This document shows positions 1-7,909 of a stretch of 64,000 nucleotides of DNA, in pieces. The stretch spans positions 259,258 through 323,257 of the forward strand of contig NZ_FMVM01000006.1 of NCBI RefSeq assembly GCF_900102085.1, read 5' to 3'. The notes beneath the pieces are model-generated. The model was not told where the DNA came from. It searched no databases and saw nothing but the letters and a program-made list of their open reading frames with translations. A program made the position numbers and the translations under genes. The stretch comes from Paenibacillus polysaccharolyticus. Lineage in GTDB: Bacteria; Bacillota; Bacilli; Paenibacillales; Paenibacillaceae. Every line of letters begins with the position of its first letter. The first letter of the stretch is position 1.

Positions 1-671
1 TGCTCATGCTGCTACTGTCACGGGCACTTCCGGCCCGTCGGCCTGATCCCAACCTTACTTATGGACAATTGATTATCTCTCTCGGTACACTGCTTCGCAC
101 CCTGCCGATGTTGCGGCGGCGCGCGTTCTATCAGGCCAGCTTGTTCGGCGCATTCAGCCTGTTCTGGACGACGGTGCCCCTCCGGCTGGCAAATGATTTT
201 GGTTTGTCGCAGCAAGGCATCGCCTGGTTTGCTCTCGCCGGGGTAGGCGGCGCCATTGCTGCTCCGATTGCCGGGAGATGGGCAGACCGCGGTTTTACCC
301 GAGTGCTCACCGGAGTCGCTATGGTTATTGCCGCAGCCTCCTTTGGTCTGGCCTATCTGTTCCAGAGCCATTCCACACCGGCCTTGATCCTGCTGGTCGT
401 GGTCGCCATTACGCTGGATATGGCTGTTTCCGGTAACCTGGTGCTGGGTCAGCGCATCATCTACTCCCTTGGGAACGAAGCAAGAGGTCGGGTGAACGGC
501 TTGTTTATGTCGATCTTTTTCATAGGTGGTGCCATCGGTTCTTCACTTGGTAGCTGGTCATATGCCCATGGCGGCTGGAGCCTCACGACGCTGATTGGTC
601 TGATCATGCCCCTGCTCGCGCTGCTATACTATTTAACAGAGAAAAAGGTTACAGCCGTGAGCGGCACATAA
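1..671 (+). CDS. MFS transporter, C-terminal part (5' end outside window)
   Basis: This is the C-terminal part of a major facilitator superfamily permease; the frame is open to the window edge, so the true start lies upstream. About 220 residues are visible, with roughly six hydrophobic helices. One loop, GRWADRGFTRV, matches the MFS loop 2-3/8-9 signature (G-x-x-D-R/K-x-G-R/K). The end is a short basic tail. The family exports drugs or metabolites by proton antiport at the cytoplasmic membrane. The substrate cannot be read from the sequence. A strong hairpin terminator follows, so the gene ends a transcription unit and is probably not part of the BacA-like locus next to it. Confidence 0.85.
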   Translation, partial: LMLLLSRALPARRPDPNLTYGQLIISLGTLLRTLPMLRRRAFYQASLFGAFSLFWTTVPLRLANDFGLSQQGIAWFALAGVGGAIAAPIAGRWADRGFTRVLTGVAMVIAAASFGLAYLFQSHSTPALILLVVVAITLDMAVSGNLVLGQRIIYSLGNEARGRVNGLFMSIFFIGGAIGSSLGSWSYAHGGWSLTTLIGLIMPLLALLYYLTEKKVTAVSGT

Positions 672-747
672 CCTGTATCTTATCTGTACTTGCACCCGCA
701 TCTTCATCACCATATACAGAGCATTCATCTAAAAATTTCTCTTGTAC

Positions 748-796
748 AAAATAAGGGCAGAGGCCATCCATAGGATCGCTTCTGCCCTTATTTTTA
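748..796 (+). terminator. Rho-independent terminator after the MFS gene
   Basis: A 13-14 bp stem (AAATAAGGGCAGA pairing with TCTGCCCTTATTT) is followed by a T run. The A-rich left arm means it could also work on the minus strand, ending the DUF2000 operon. Confidence 0.85.
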
Positions 797-872
797 TGTT
801 CGTAGCCCTTATGTTTCATACCCCGCATCGACAAGCTGTTCTGTCCTCCGCTAGTCTCCGGTACTCTGCTCC

Positions 873-907
873 GTTCTGTTCTGTTCTGTTCTGTTCTGTT
901 CTGTTCC
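873..907. repeat. Pentanucleotide microsatellite (GTTCT)6
   Basis: Six perfect tandem GTTCT units are followed by one variant unit, GTTCC. The tract lies in the 324-base gap between the MFS gene and the DUF2000 gene. Apart from this tract and the terminator I see nothing in the gap. Confidence 0.9.
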
Positions 908-994
908 AGCTAGACGCGACAGCCTGCTTGTTGCAACTGTACCCAGCCGGAATCATTCTCAAGCGTATCCCCAAACCTGCCTTATTTCATGGCA

Positions 995-1405
995 CTATTT
1001 CATCACACTGAACTTCTTGGTTGCCGCCCGAACGGACTCGTCTTCTCCCCATACAATGACACCTACAACTTTGGTCGCCTCCAATGCCATCGATGCAATT
1101 TCACTTGCATATTGTTCAAAGGCGTTATTCAGAGACTGCCCTGTCTGTGTAAAAACAAGATGGTTCAATCCGTCCTGATTCTCGGCGCAGGTCTTGGCCA
1201 GATTGATCAATTGATTCTCCCCCGCCTTCAGAATAACGGTGCTATAGCGGATGCCAGCATGCTGAATGCCGCTCTGATCCCGTACAGGCTGATCCGCATA
1301 TAACTCCGGTTCGTTGAGGGCAGCTTGTCCCATAAGCAATGCTGCCACATTGGCTGCGGCTCCTTGCTCCAGATTTTTATCCAGTATAATTGCAATTCTC
1401 TTCAT
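995..1405 (-). CDS. DUF2000 family protein
   Basis: A 136-residue soluble protein beginning MKRIAIILDKNLEQGAAANV. The opening strand, the ANVAALLMGQ segment and the late VVGVIVWGED strand match the DUF2000 family, which has a peptidyl-tRNA-hydrolase-like fold; no member has a well-established reaction that I know of. I chose the start at 1405 because its ATG overlaps the stop codon of the upstream gene (ATGA), which implies translational coupling. The gene is therefore the second gene of a two-gene operon behind the BacA-like gene, and a role in the same small-molecule pathway is an inference from that coupling. Upstream in-frame starts exist but would run into the preceding gene. Confidence 0.75.
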   Translation of the reverse strand: MKRIAIILDKNLEQGAAANVAALLMGQAALNEPELYADQPVRDQSGIQHAGIRYSTVILKAGENQLINLAKTCAENQDGLNHLVFTQTGQSLNNAFEQYASEIASMALEATKVVGVIVWGEDESVRAATKKFSVMK

Positions 1406-1965
1406 ACGAGTGCATTCACCCTCTGTGGTTTTTTCGTAAAACATACCCATGGCATTTGAATTCCTTCACGCAGCACTTTATACGTTACCAGTCCGTAATG
1501 ATCCGCACAGAGCTGGTTTGTGAGCGCAATGGAGGTTTCTGTATTCAGCATTACCTGCCTGCAGGCCTCCGGGTTGGATGATACTGTGCTGTTCTCTCTA
1601 TAGGCAATATTCAGTTCAGATAACAAGTATGTAGTTGCCGGATGATGAAAAATCGTATCAATCTGCTCCGGACAAGCGGCGTGGAAGCCGGACAGCACCA
1701 GTGCAGGAATCTTCTCTACAAAACTTTCGGACACGACCAGATCTGAATCCATAATGAAACTGTTCAGCTTGGGATACGCTCCAGGCACCAGCAGACAGGA
1801 AATCGCACCGGATTTCAGATCTTCTGCAGCCGCTTCGAATTCAGGGTATGGCTTAATCATATCAGAATTATCCATTTTTTTTGCAATATGCATGCTGCAA
1901 GTCAAGAATCCTTCATCGTCACCCAATGTGCCCAGTATGGCATATTTCTCTTTATTTATATCCAT
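1402..1965 (-). CDS. BacA-like (prephenate decarboxylase family) protein
   Basis: A 187-residue protein that I align by eye to BacA of the bacilysin pathway, the non-aromatising prephenate decarboxylase, itself about 204 residues. Shared blocks are LVPGAYPKLNSFIMDSDL (BacA: IVPHAYDGIKHFYMRPDL), the central IFHHPATTYLL (VSHPSPINLI), and SIALTNQLCADHYGL (DIALTNELARQKYGL) followed by QMPWVCFTK. The family descends from prephenate dehydratase-like folds and opens routes to unusual tyrosine-like amino acids. No cupin isomerase (BacB) or reductase (BacG/BacC) is nearby, so the substrate may differ from prephenate. The ribosome site AATGGAGATAA precedes the ATG. The gene is divergent from an ATP-grasp ligase and coupled to DUF2000. 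Confidence 0.7.
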   Translation of the reverse strand: MDINKEKYAILGTLGDDEGFLTCSMHIAKKMDNSDMIKPYPEFEAAAEDLKSGAISCLLVPGAYPKLNSFIMDSDLVVSESFVEKIPALVLSGFHAACPEQIDTIFHHPATTYLLSELNIAYRENSTVSSNPEACRQVMLNTETSIALTNQLCADHYGLVTYKVLREGIQMPWVCFTKKPQRVNALV

Positions 1966-2007
1966 TTATCTCCATTACCTCCCATTTATTTTCCAATTCG
2001 GTACGAT

Positions 2008-2034
2008 ACTATACCAAAAAATTCCTGCTGTCAA
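2008..2034 (-). promoter_or_regulatory. Sigma-A promoter for the BacA-like/DUF2000 operon
   Basis: On the minus strand TTGACA (2029-2034) and TATAGT (2008-2013) are separated by 15 bases, a short spacer that usually needs an activator. Confidence 0.45.
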
Positions 2035-2094
2035 TTAACACTTCAACGCAACAAAAATATGTACAATCGTGCATAAAATTTTACAAAAAATGTA

Positions 2095-2122
2095 TTGAAA
2101 ACTGAAAATAATGAGCTATAAT
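2095..2122 (+). promoter_or_regulatory. Sigma-A promoter for the ATP-grasp/MFS operon
   Basis: TTGAAA (2095-2100) and a perfect TATAAT (2117-2122) with a 16-base spacer lie 46 bases upstream of the ATP-grasp start. It runs divergently from the promoter at 2008-2034. Confidence 0.65.
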
Positions 2123-2167
2123 GTTGTGAAAACCATTCATTATTTCAAATTTTATCCAGGAGGACAT

Positions 2168-3409
2168 ATGAAAACCATCGTATACATATCTGATTTCAGG
2201 CTTCCCTTTGGTTTAAACTTCGTGAAACCCTTGACCAAATATACAGACTGCCGAAAAATTCTGATTATTGAACGCCATCAATTACATCATCCCGAAAGGC
2301 TTGAAGCTTATTTTGATGAAATTAGATACGTTGATCATCTCGAATCTGTTGACGCCATCCGGGCACATATGCAACAAATCCTGCACTCTCACTCCATCGT
2401 TGCTCTGTTAACTCCGGGTGAGAATGCCATTGAGATCGGCGGACAACTCCGTTCCGAGTTCGGCATTCCGGGCATGCAGCGCAATCAGGCCGAAGCGGTT
2501 CGGAACAAATGGATTATGAAACAAATGTTGCATCAGCGCGGAATCCGCACCTCCAGAACGGCCATTGCGCTCCAGCAACAGGACTATCTTCATTTCTCCG
2601 CTACGTATGGATTCCCCATCATTGTGAAGCCGCTCAGCGGTTACGGCAGTATCAACACGTTCAAATTGTCCAGCATGGAAGAACTGTTGCATTACCTTCA
2701 ATACACAAGACAAGAACAGCAACGGGATTTGCTGGAAGAATTCATTCATGGCACAGAGTTCCACTGTGACTCCATTGTGTGCAAGGGAGAAGTGGTGTTT
2801 GCCTCCGTTTCCCAATATCTCTACAACTGTCTGGATATCGCAACGCAGCAGAAACCTCCAGCTAGCATTACCTTCCCCGAAGGCACAGAAGCAGATTTTA
2901 TCCAGCGTATCGAAGACATCAATAGACAAGTTATTGCCGCGCTTGGCATCAATCAATCGGTGACCCATGCCGAACTGTTCCTCACGCCGGAAGGCGAAGT
3001 GGTTTTCGGAGAGATTGGAGCCAGAATCGGGGGTTCACATGTGATGCCGCCTTGCATCAAGAACACGCATGGTGTGGACTTTTTCGAAGCAGTGACGGAT
3101 CTGGAACTCGGTACATATACCTTCATGCAGCAGGAAACCAGCAACAAATTCACGGGTATGATCTGCTTCCCCTCCCGCGCAGGAGTGATCCAGCACATCT
3201 CCGGCAGAGACGATTATGCGGACGTTCCAGGCATCATTGAATTTAACGTCTCCTATGAAGTGGGGCAACACGCCGGGGCTGTCAATGACACGATGACCCG
3301 CTCAGGGTTCGCTATTGTGGAAGGTGATTCGTTCGAGGAATTACGTCAGACGTTACTGGAGATGTACGATCGATTCGTCATTGAGGTGGCGGTTCCCGAA
3401 AACGTATAA
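2168..3409 (+). CDS. ATP-grasp ligase
   Basis: A 413-residue ATP-grasp enzyme, the family that activates a carboxylate as an acyl-phosphate and ligates an amine. Visible parts: an N-terminal Rossmann-like preATP-grasp domain (about 1-110); the ATP-binding strand FPIIVKPLSGYGS with its glycine-rich loop (about 148-160); GTEFHCDS (about 195), typical of amino-acid-ligase members; and the metal-binding FGEIGARIGGSHV (about 281-293). Length and layout resemble L-amino acid ligases of the BacD type. The start at 2168 is fixed by CCAGGAGGACAT just before the ATG; an earlier ATG at 2111 lies inside the promoter. An MFS exporter follows 84 bases downstream and a BacA-like gene is divergent. The product is probably a dipeptide or an amidated amino acid; this last point is inference. 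Confidence 0.8.
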   Translation: MKTIVYISDFRLPFGLNFVKPLTKYTDCRKILIIERHQLHHPERLEAYFDEIRYVDHLESVDAIRAHMQQILHSHSIVALLTPGENAIEIGGQLRSEFGIPGMQRNQAEAVRNKWIMKQMLHQRGIRTSRTAIALQQQDYLHFSATYGFPIIVKPLSGYGSINTFKLSSMEELLHYLQYTRQEQQRDLLEEFIHGTEFHCDSIVCKGEVVFASVSQYLYNCLDIATQQKPPASITFPEGTEADFIQRIEDINRQVIAALGINQSVTHAELFLTPEGEVVFGEIGARIGGSHVMPPCIKNTHGVDFFEAVTDLELGTYTFMQQETSNKFTGMICFPSRAGVIQHISGRDDYADVPGIIEFNVSYEVGQHAGAVNDTMTRSGFAIVEGDSFEELRQTLLEMYDRFVIEVAVPENV

Positions 3410-3493
3410 GATCGTGAATACGCAGTAGAGAACGACCTTAACGTAGTAGTTTTTTTACTGGGATTGTGTTTTTCTTGGGGAGGTTTGAAACGA

Positions 3494-4885
3494 TTGTCTT
3501 TATTCAAAACATACGCGGGACTCAGCCGCGACATCTATTATCTCTGCTTGGCGAGGACCATTAACAGTACGGGGGATTTTATTTTCTCCCTGATCACCTT
3601 GGTGCTTACGTTGCAGATGGGCATGAGTGTGGTCAGCGCGGGTATTTTTGTATCCATGGCGGCTCTGATTAGCGGCCCCGGTGTACTGCTTGGCGGTTAT
3701 TTAAGTGATCTGATTGGCAAAAAAACGATCATTGTCTCCGGGCAGATTTTGTCTGCCCTTATGATCATGAGCTGCTCCTTCTGGTCAGGCACGATGACCA
3801 TCGGTTATCTTCTGATTGCGGTCATGTTCTTCATCAGTATTACGCGCCCGGCGTATAACGCCTTAATTATTCAGCTGTGTCCAGAGGAGAAGGAGCGGAA
3901 ATCGGCCTTTTCCCTGATGTATCTCGGAGCCAATCTCGGTATCGCGCTTGGGCCATTGATTGCCGGCTTTTTTATTAAAGATTACGTGCATATCGTCTTT
4001 CTGAGTATCGGAACCGTATTTCTGATCTCTACCTTCATCATTTGGAAAAAAGTTCATGTTGGTGCGAGTGACGAACAAGCAACTCAGACTTCGATCAGGG
4101 AATTGGGACATCACACACAGCAACCACAGGGGGAACAACAGCCACATGGGAAGCAGCAGCACCAAGAACGCCAGCAGCCTGGACAGCCAAAACATAAACA
4201 AGCTCGCTCTCCATCCAGGCAGCAACAAGGATCAGAGTCTTTGCCTTCGCCATTGTTCCCTATGCTGCTGAAGAATCCACTTGTTGTTTTTTTCATCGTG
4301 GTATCTTTTCTTAACTATTTTATTTACATGCAATACTCATTCAGCCTGCCCTTGCAGATGAATCAGACGTTCGGTGAACATGGAGCAGCTTACTACGGCT
4401 CTGTCATGACCATTAATGCGATCAGTGTCATCCTTCTGACCACGCTGGTGCTATCGGCGACCCGTAACTTCACGGCTCTAAACTCCATCGCGGCAGGCGC
4501 TCTCTTTTATGGCATCGGATTTGGTGCGCTATATCTGCTCGGGGATTGGCCTCAATTTGCTATCGTTGTGGTATCCACGGTGCTCTGGACGATTGGAGAG
4601 ATTCTGGTGCAGACCAATATCAATCTGTATATAGCATCTCGTGTGCCTGACAGCCATCAGGGGAGATTTAACGGCTTGCTGTTGTTTGTCGGTTGTCTGG
4701 GGTATACCCTTAGCCCTTATCTGACGGGTCTGTTCATTCGAAGTGTGGATATGAAAAGTGTATGGATCATTATTCTGGGGATCAGTCTGTTCTATGCGAT
4801 TTGTATGGTGCTTCTCTGGTATATTGAAAAAAACGCCACAAATAACCGTGGAATCGATTCACCCGATTACTCGAAAAGTGTCTAA
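3494..4885 (+). CDS. MFS exporter with a Q/H-rich central loop
   Basis: A 463-residue permease with about 12 hydrophobic helices and the MFS signature GGYLSDLIGKKT after helix 2. GGGGAGG at 3477-3483 sits 10 bases before TTG 3494, which I take as start; TTG 3464 and TTG 3485 are poorly placed. The central cytoplasmic loop (about residues 197-250) is long and almost entirely Q, H, K, P, G and S, for example HTQQPQGEQQPHGKQQHQ. The position next to an ATP-grasp ligase parallels bacD-bacE, in which BacE exports and protects against bacilysin. I infer that this protein exports, or gives self-resistance to, the ligase product. Confidence 0.8.
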   Translation: MSLFKTYAGLSRDIYYLCLARTINSTGDFIFSLITLVLTLQMGMSVVSAGIFVSMAALISGPGVLLGGYLSDLIGKKTIIVSGQILSALMIMSCSFWSGTMTIGYLLIAVMFFISITRPAYNALIIQLCPEEKERKSAFSLMYLGANLGIALGPLIAGFFIKDYVHIVFLSIGTVFLISTFIIWKKVHVGASDEQATQTSIRELGHHTQQPQGEQQPHGKQQHQERQQPGQPKHKQARSPSRQQQGSESLPSPLFPMLLKNPLVVFFIVVSFLNYFIYMQYSFSLPLQMNQTFGEHGAAYYGSVMTINAISVILLTTLVLSATRNFTALNSIAAGALFYGIGFGALYLLGDWPQFAIVVVSTVLWTIGEILVQTNINLYIASRVPDSHQGRFNGLLLFVGCLGYTLSPYLTGLFIRSVDMKSVWIIILGISLFYAICMVLLWYIEKNATNNRGIDSPDYSKSV

Positions 4886-4954
4886 ATCCAAGCCTTGGTT
4901 TATAAGAGCTGCCGCTTAAACTTATGCAAAAACGAAAACAAGCAATCACACCAA

Positions 4955-5057
4955 AAAGGGACAACACTGAATGGGGTCTGCACGAAAAACCTCCGAAAAT
5001 GCGTTTTTTTCGGAGGTTATTACGTTCGTTTGACCAAACCGTCAGGATTGTCCCTTT
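4955..5057. repeat. Nested inverted repeat enclosing a terminator
   Basis: An outer pair of 10-bp arms (AAAGGGACAA at 4955-4964 and TTGTCCCTTT at 5048-5057) encloses the terminator hairpin at 4988-5018. It lies in the 291-base gap between the convergent MFS and leucine dehydrogenase genes. Confidence 0.6.
4988..5018. terminator. Bidirectional terminator between convergent genes
   Basis: The stem AACCTCCGAAAA pairs with TTTTCGGAGGTT around a short loop. The A/T-rich stem bases give T runs in both directions, so it can end both the MFS and the leucine dehydrogenase transcripts. Confidence 0.75.
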
Positions 5058-5176
5058 AATCTAACTTTACCTGCTACGTTTGTTTTGCTAAGCCATTCCG
5101 CTTAGCACTCATCTTACCTATCGTCTTACACGTTGTCTTACATGAATCCAGCTTTCAGTTGCTTGACTGAAAGGAT

Positions 5177-6283
5177 TTATTTCCGCAGTCTGCGTGCACT
5201 TAATGCGTGATGACCACTTTGTAAAAAGGTGCTTCGTGTGTTCTTCATCATCTCGATCCGTTGCTCGGCAAGACGGTCTGCCGCGACATAAGAAGCGATG
5301 CCTTCGGTGCGGGAGCTTTCGAATATTTTCTCCAGCGTCGTGTAAATCTCTCCGATCTTCGCCCAAGCTCGATCTTCATGATATCCGTTCAGCTCATCCG
5401 CAATGTTGATCACACCGCCTGCATTAATGACATAATCCGGTGCGTACACGATGCCTCGCTGATACAGCTCATCCCCATGGCGTGGCTCCAGTAGCTGATT
5501 GTTCGCACAACCCGCGACAACTTTGGCTTTTAGGGTCTTGAGTGTATCGTCATTAATCGTGCCGCCAAGCGCACATGGCGCATAGATATCACATTCGACG
5601 CTTGTTATATCTGCCGGATCAACCGCCTTGGCGCCAAAACGTTCCACCGCCAGCTTCACGGAATCCTTGTGGATATCGGTTACGATAAGATGTGCACCTT
5701 CCTCGTACAAATACTTGCACAGACGCATCGCTACGTTACCCACGCCTTGCACGGCAATGGTTTTACCCTCTAGCAGATCAGTTCCAAATGCTTCCTTCGC
5801 AGCAGCCTTGATGCCGCGATACACCCCCCAAGCGGTTGCAGGGGAAGGGTTGCCGGACGAGCCATAGCTTGCCGAGATCCCTGTGACATAATCGGTCTCC
5901 TGATAGATCAGATTCATGTCCTCTTCCGTCGTGCCCACATCCTCGGCAGTGATGTAACGGCCATTCAAACCCTGAATGTAGCGACCGAAGGCGCGGAACA
6001 TCGCTTCATTTTTGTCACGACGCGGATCTCCGATAATTACCGTTTTGCCTCCGCCCAGATTAAGACCGGATACTGCATTTTTATATGTCATGCCCCGAGC
6101 GAGACGCAGTGCATCTTCAATGGCAGCTTCCTCTGAAGCGTATGTCCACATTCGTGTACCGCCTAGCGCAGGCCCAAGTGTTGTATCGTGTATGGCAATA
6201 ATGGCCTTCAAACCTGAATTTCGATCCTGGCACAGGACCAGTTCCTCGTAATCATGTTGCTCCATTGCTTCAAACCAACTCAT
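5177..6283 (-). CDS. bcd: Leucine dehydrogenase (Glu/Leu/Phe/Val dehydrogenase family)
   Basis: A 368-residue NAD-dependent enzyme that reversibly deaminates leucine, valine and isoleucine to their 2-oxo acids in the cytoplasm. Both active-site lysines are in the positions of Bacillus leucine dehydrogenases: Lys68 in MTYKNAV and Lys80 in NLGGGKTV. The GPALGGTR block near 37-44 and the NAD-binding [11 protein letters not shown]ossmann loop near 185 are also clear. Length matches the family. The ATG is about 20 bases after an AGAGGAGACGG ribosome site, a rather long spacing. In Bacillus this enzyme supplies branched oxo acids for branched-chain fatty acids; here it stands alone. A terminator lies downstream. 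Confidence 0.93.
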   Translation of the reverse strand: MSWFEAMEQHDYEELVLCQDRNSGLKAIIAIHDTTLGPALGGTRMWTYASEEAAIEDALRLARGMTYKNAVSGLNLGGGKTVIIGDPRRDKNEAMFRAFGRYIQGLNGRYITAEDVGTTEEDMNLIYQETDYVTGISASYGSSGNPSPATAWGVYRGIKAAAKEAFGTDLLEGKTIAVQGVGNVAMRLCKYLYEEGAHLIVTDIHKDSVKLAVERFGAKAVDPADITSVECDIYAPCALGGTINDDTLKTLKAKVVAGCANNQLLEPRHGDELYQRGIVYAPDYVINAGGVINIADELNGYHEDRAWAKIGEIYTTLEKIFESSRTEGIASYVAADRLAEQRIEMMKNTRSTFLQSGHHALSARRLRK

Positions 6284-6415
6284 GTGCTAACCGTCTCCTC
6301 TAACCATTTTTGCGATAAATCGCAGCGTTGAAATCTAGCGTTCCTATTTACGCTCCACCCTCTATTGTACCCATATCCACCCAGTTTGTGCAAAACCGAA
6401 ACCTCTCACATAGCA

Positions 6416-6457
6416 AAAAGAGGCTCCGCCTGTCACCCTGTGACTGGTCAGCCTCTC
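6416..6457 (-). terminator. Terminator of cdaS
   Basis: Read on the minus strand, AGAGGCT and AGCCTCT close a large loop and are followed by TTTTT. It lies between cdaS and the leucine dehydrogenase, so the two genes are separate units. Confidence 0.7.
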
Positions 6458-6566
6458 CAATAACTCGCTCTGGATGCATAGGCAGGTCGATACGCTCATG
6501 TACTCATATGCTCACGATTATATATACCTATGTACCCTCGCCATCTCACCATATCGCTATCTCGCT

Positions 6567-7202
6567 CTAGGTCAGCGTTTCAACCACATTGATCGGATGC
6601 AATGCCCCGTCCACCGCAAAAGAAGCCTGTCCCGTTTCTTCCGAGACTACCAGCACCACCGCATCGGTCAACTCGCTTAATCCGAGTGCCGCCCGGTGGC
6701 GTGTGCCCAGCTTTCGTTCGTGGGCTTCGGCTTGGGATAACGGCAGCACATTGCCGGCAGACACAATCTGGTTGCCACGAATCAGCACGGCTCCATCATG
6801 TAGTGGCGCACCGGGAATGAAGAGCGATTCGAGCAACGCGTGAGTTACTTTTGCGTCCACCGCTACACCGGAATGAATCATCGTTTCCAGCGGAACCTCC
6901 CGTTCAATGACAATCAGTGCGCCGTATCTACGGTCGGATAGATGCTGCACACTAGACGTCAGTTCTGCAAACTTCTCGGTAAACGGGGACAAATAACAGT
7001 CGAGATAAAAAGAAGAAGCAAGCACTTCAATGTGTTTGATCTCGGCACGAATCTCCGCAAACTGTCCCAACAAACAGACACTGTCATGGTCAAAACGCGA
7101 TAACGTCAGATTCATTCGTTCTGCTACGCGGTGCAGGTCCGCCTTTAACTTCTGCCGCATCAGGGAACTGTCACAGTCTGCTTGTCCGATGTGCTGATTC
7201 AT
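6567..7202 (-). CDS. cdaS: Sporulation-type diadenylate cyclase CdaS
   Basis: A 211-residue soluble DAC enzyme that condenses two ATP into the second messenger c-di-AMP. Both catalytic motifs are intact: LHDGAVLI (about residue 138) and GTRHRAALG (about 167). The N-terminal 60 or so residues form the two-helix YojJ-type domain that inhibits CdaS, and there are no membrane helices as in CdaA and no helix-hairpin-helix domain as in DisA. This domain layout and length point to CdaS, which in B. subtilis is made in the forespore for germination. A forespore promoter was not identified by eye. The gene appears monocistronic. Confidence 0.9.
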   Translation of the reverse strand: MNQHIGQADCDSSLMRQKLKADLHRVAERMNLTLSRFDHDSVCLLGQFAEIRAEIKHIEVLASSFYLDCYLSPFTEKFAELTSSVQHLSDRRYGALIVIEREVPLETMIHSGVAVDAKVTHALLESLFIPGAPLHDGAVLIRGNQIVSAGNVLPLSQAEAHERKLGTRHRAALGLSELTDAVVLVVSEETGQASFAVDGALHPINVVETLT

Positions 7203-7330
7203 CTTGTGCCGCCTCCCTCTTTAGATTACTAGCCCGAGTACCCATACCTTGCCCGGAGAAAAGAAGCTTTATGCATTACAAATTGGATAAATGTTACAAT
7301 GAGTGTATGACGACAAAATTAAGGAGATTT

Positions 7331-7774
7331 ATGAGGCAGAAACGTAAATATTACATCCTGGCATGTATTATCATCCTTTTAGCTACTCTACTATGGTTCT
7401 TTACAATGAATTCAACAAAGTCTCTACAGGAAGATGCATGGAACGATGTTGACTTCAACACGATAACCTCAATAGAAATCGAAAAGGGACATGACCAAAA
7501 AATCACGCTTACGGACAAAGGTGATATTCATAAAATCATGAGTAGTCTGTCAGCCCTTGAAGTGAAGAAAGATTCGAGTATTTCTAAAGATTTCAATGAG
7601 GTCTATATGTTGATGGTTGATGTAAATGGAGGCGCAAGAATCGGGATGTTTTTATATGATAACAAGTATATCGATGTTTATGATTACGAGGCGTCTCCTA
7701 AAAAGAACTCATCCATGAAGTATAAAATTACAAGTAGCTTTGATGAGAAGAACATTCATGACTATTTCAAATAA
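7331..7774 (+). CDS. Small membrane-anchored protein of unknown function
   Basis: A 147-residue protein with a basic start (MRQKRKYY) and one membrane helix (about 8-27), leaving an extracellular domain of about 115 residues. I do not recognise the domain; it is lysine- and aspartate-rich with alternating beta strands. AAGGAGA at 7321-7327 places the start at ATG 7331; an ATG at 7271 lies before the likely -10 (TACAAT, 7295-7300). The sequence is more AT-rich than its neighbours and uses AT-rich codons, so recent acquisition is possible. A strong terminator follows immediately. It is single-gene and divergent from cdaS. Confidence 0.7.
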   Translation: MRQKRKYYILACIIILLATLLWFFTMNSTKSLQEDAWNDVDFNTITSIEIEKGHDQKITLTDKGDIHKIMSSLSALEVKKDSSISKDFNEVYMLMVDVNGGARIGMFLYDNKYIDVYDYEASPKKNSSMKYKITSSFDEKNIHDYFK

Positions 7775-7828
7775 GAAACGCAAAGAAGAAGCCGAGTGGC
7801 GTCACCAGCTCCTTCTTTGCGTTTCTTT
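7773..7828. terminator. Bidirectional terminator
   Basis: A perfect 16-bp stem (AAGAAACGCAAAGAAG with CTTCTTTGCGTTTCTT) lies between convergent genes, with U-rich ends on both strands. Confidence 0.85.
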
Positions 7829-7909
7829 AACGTTGCTTCGTATTTTGAATTGTCATTCTATTCTTGATTCTTCATTCTATCTAATTCTAATTTAGCCCTG
7901 ACTTACCCA

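Noticed and set aside
5177..6283. Leucine dehydrogenase as part of the BacA-like locus
   Set aside because: It is convergent with, and separated by a terminator from, the exporter gene; it has an ordinary housekeeping explanation.
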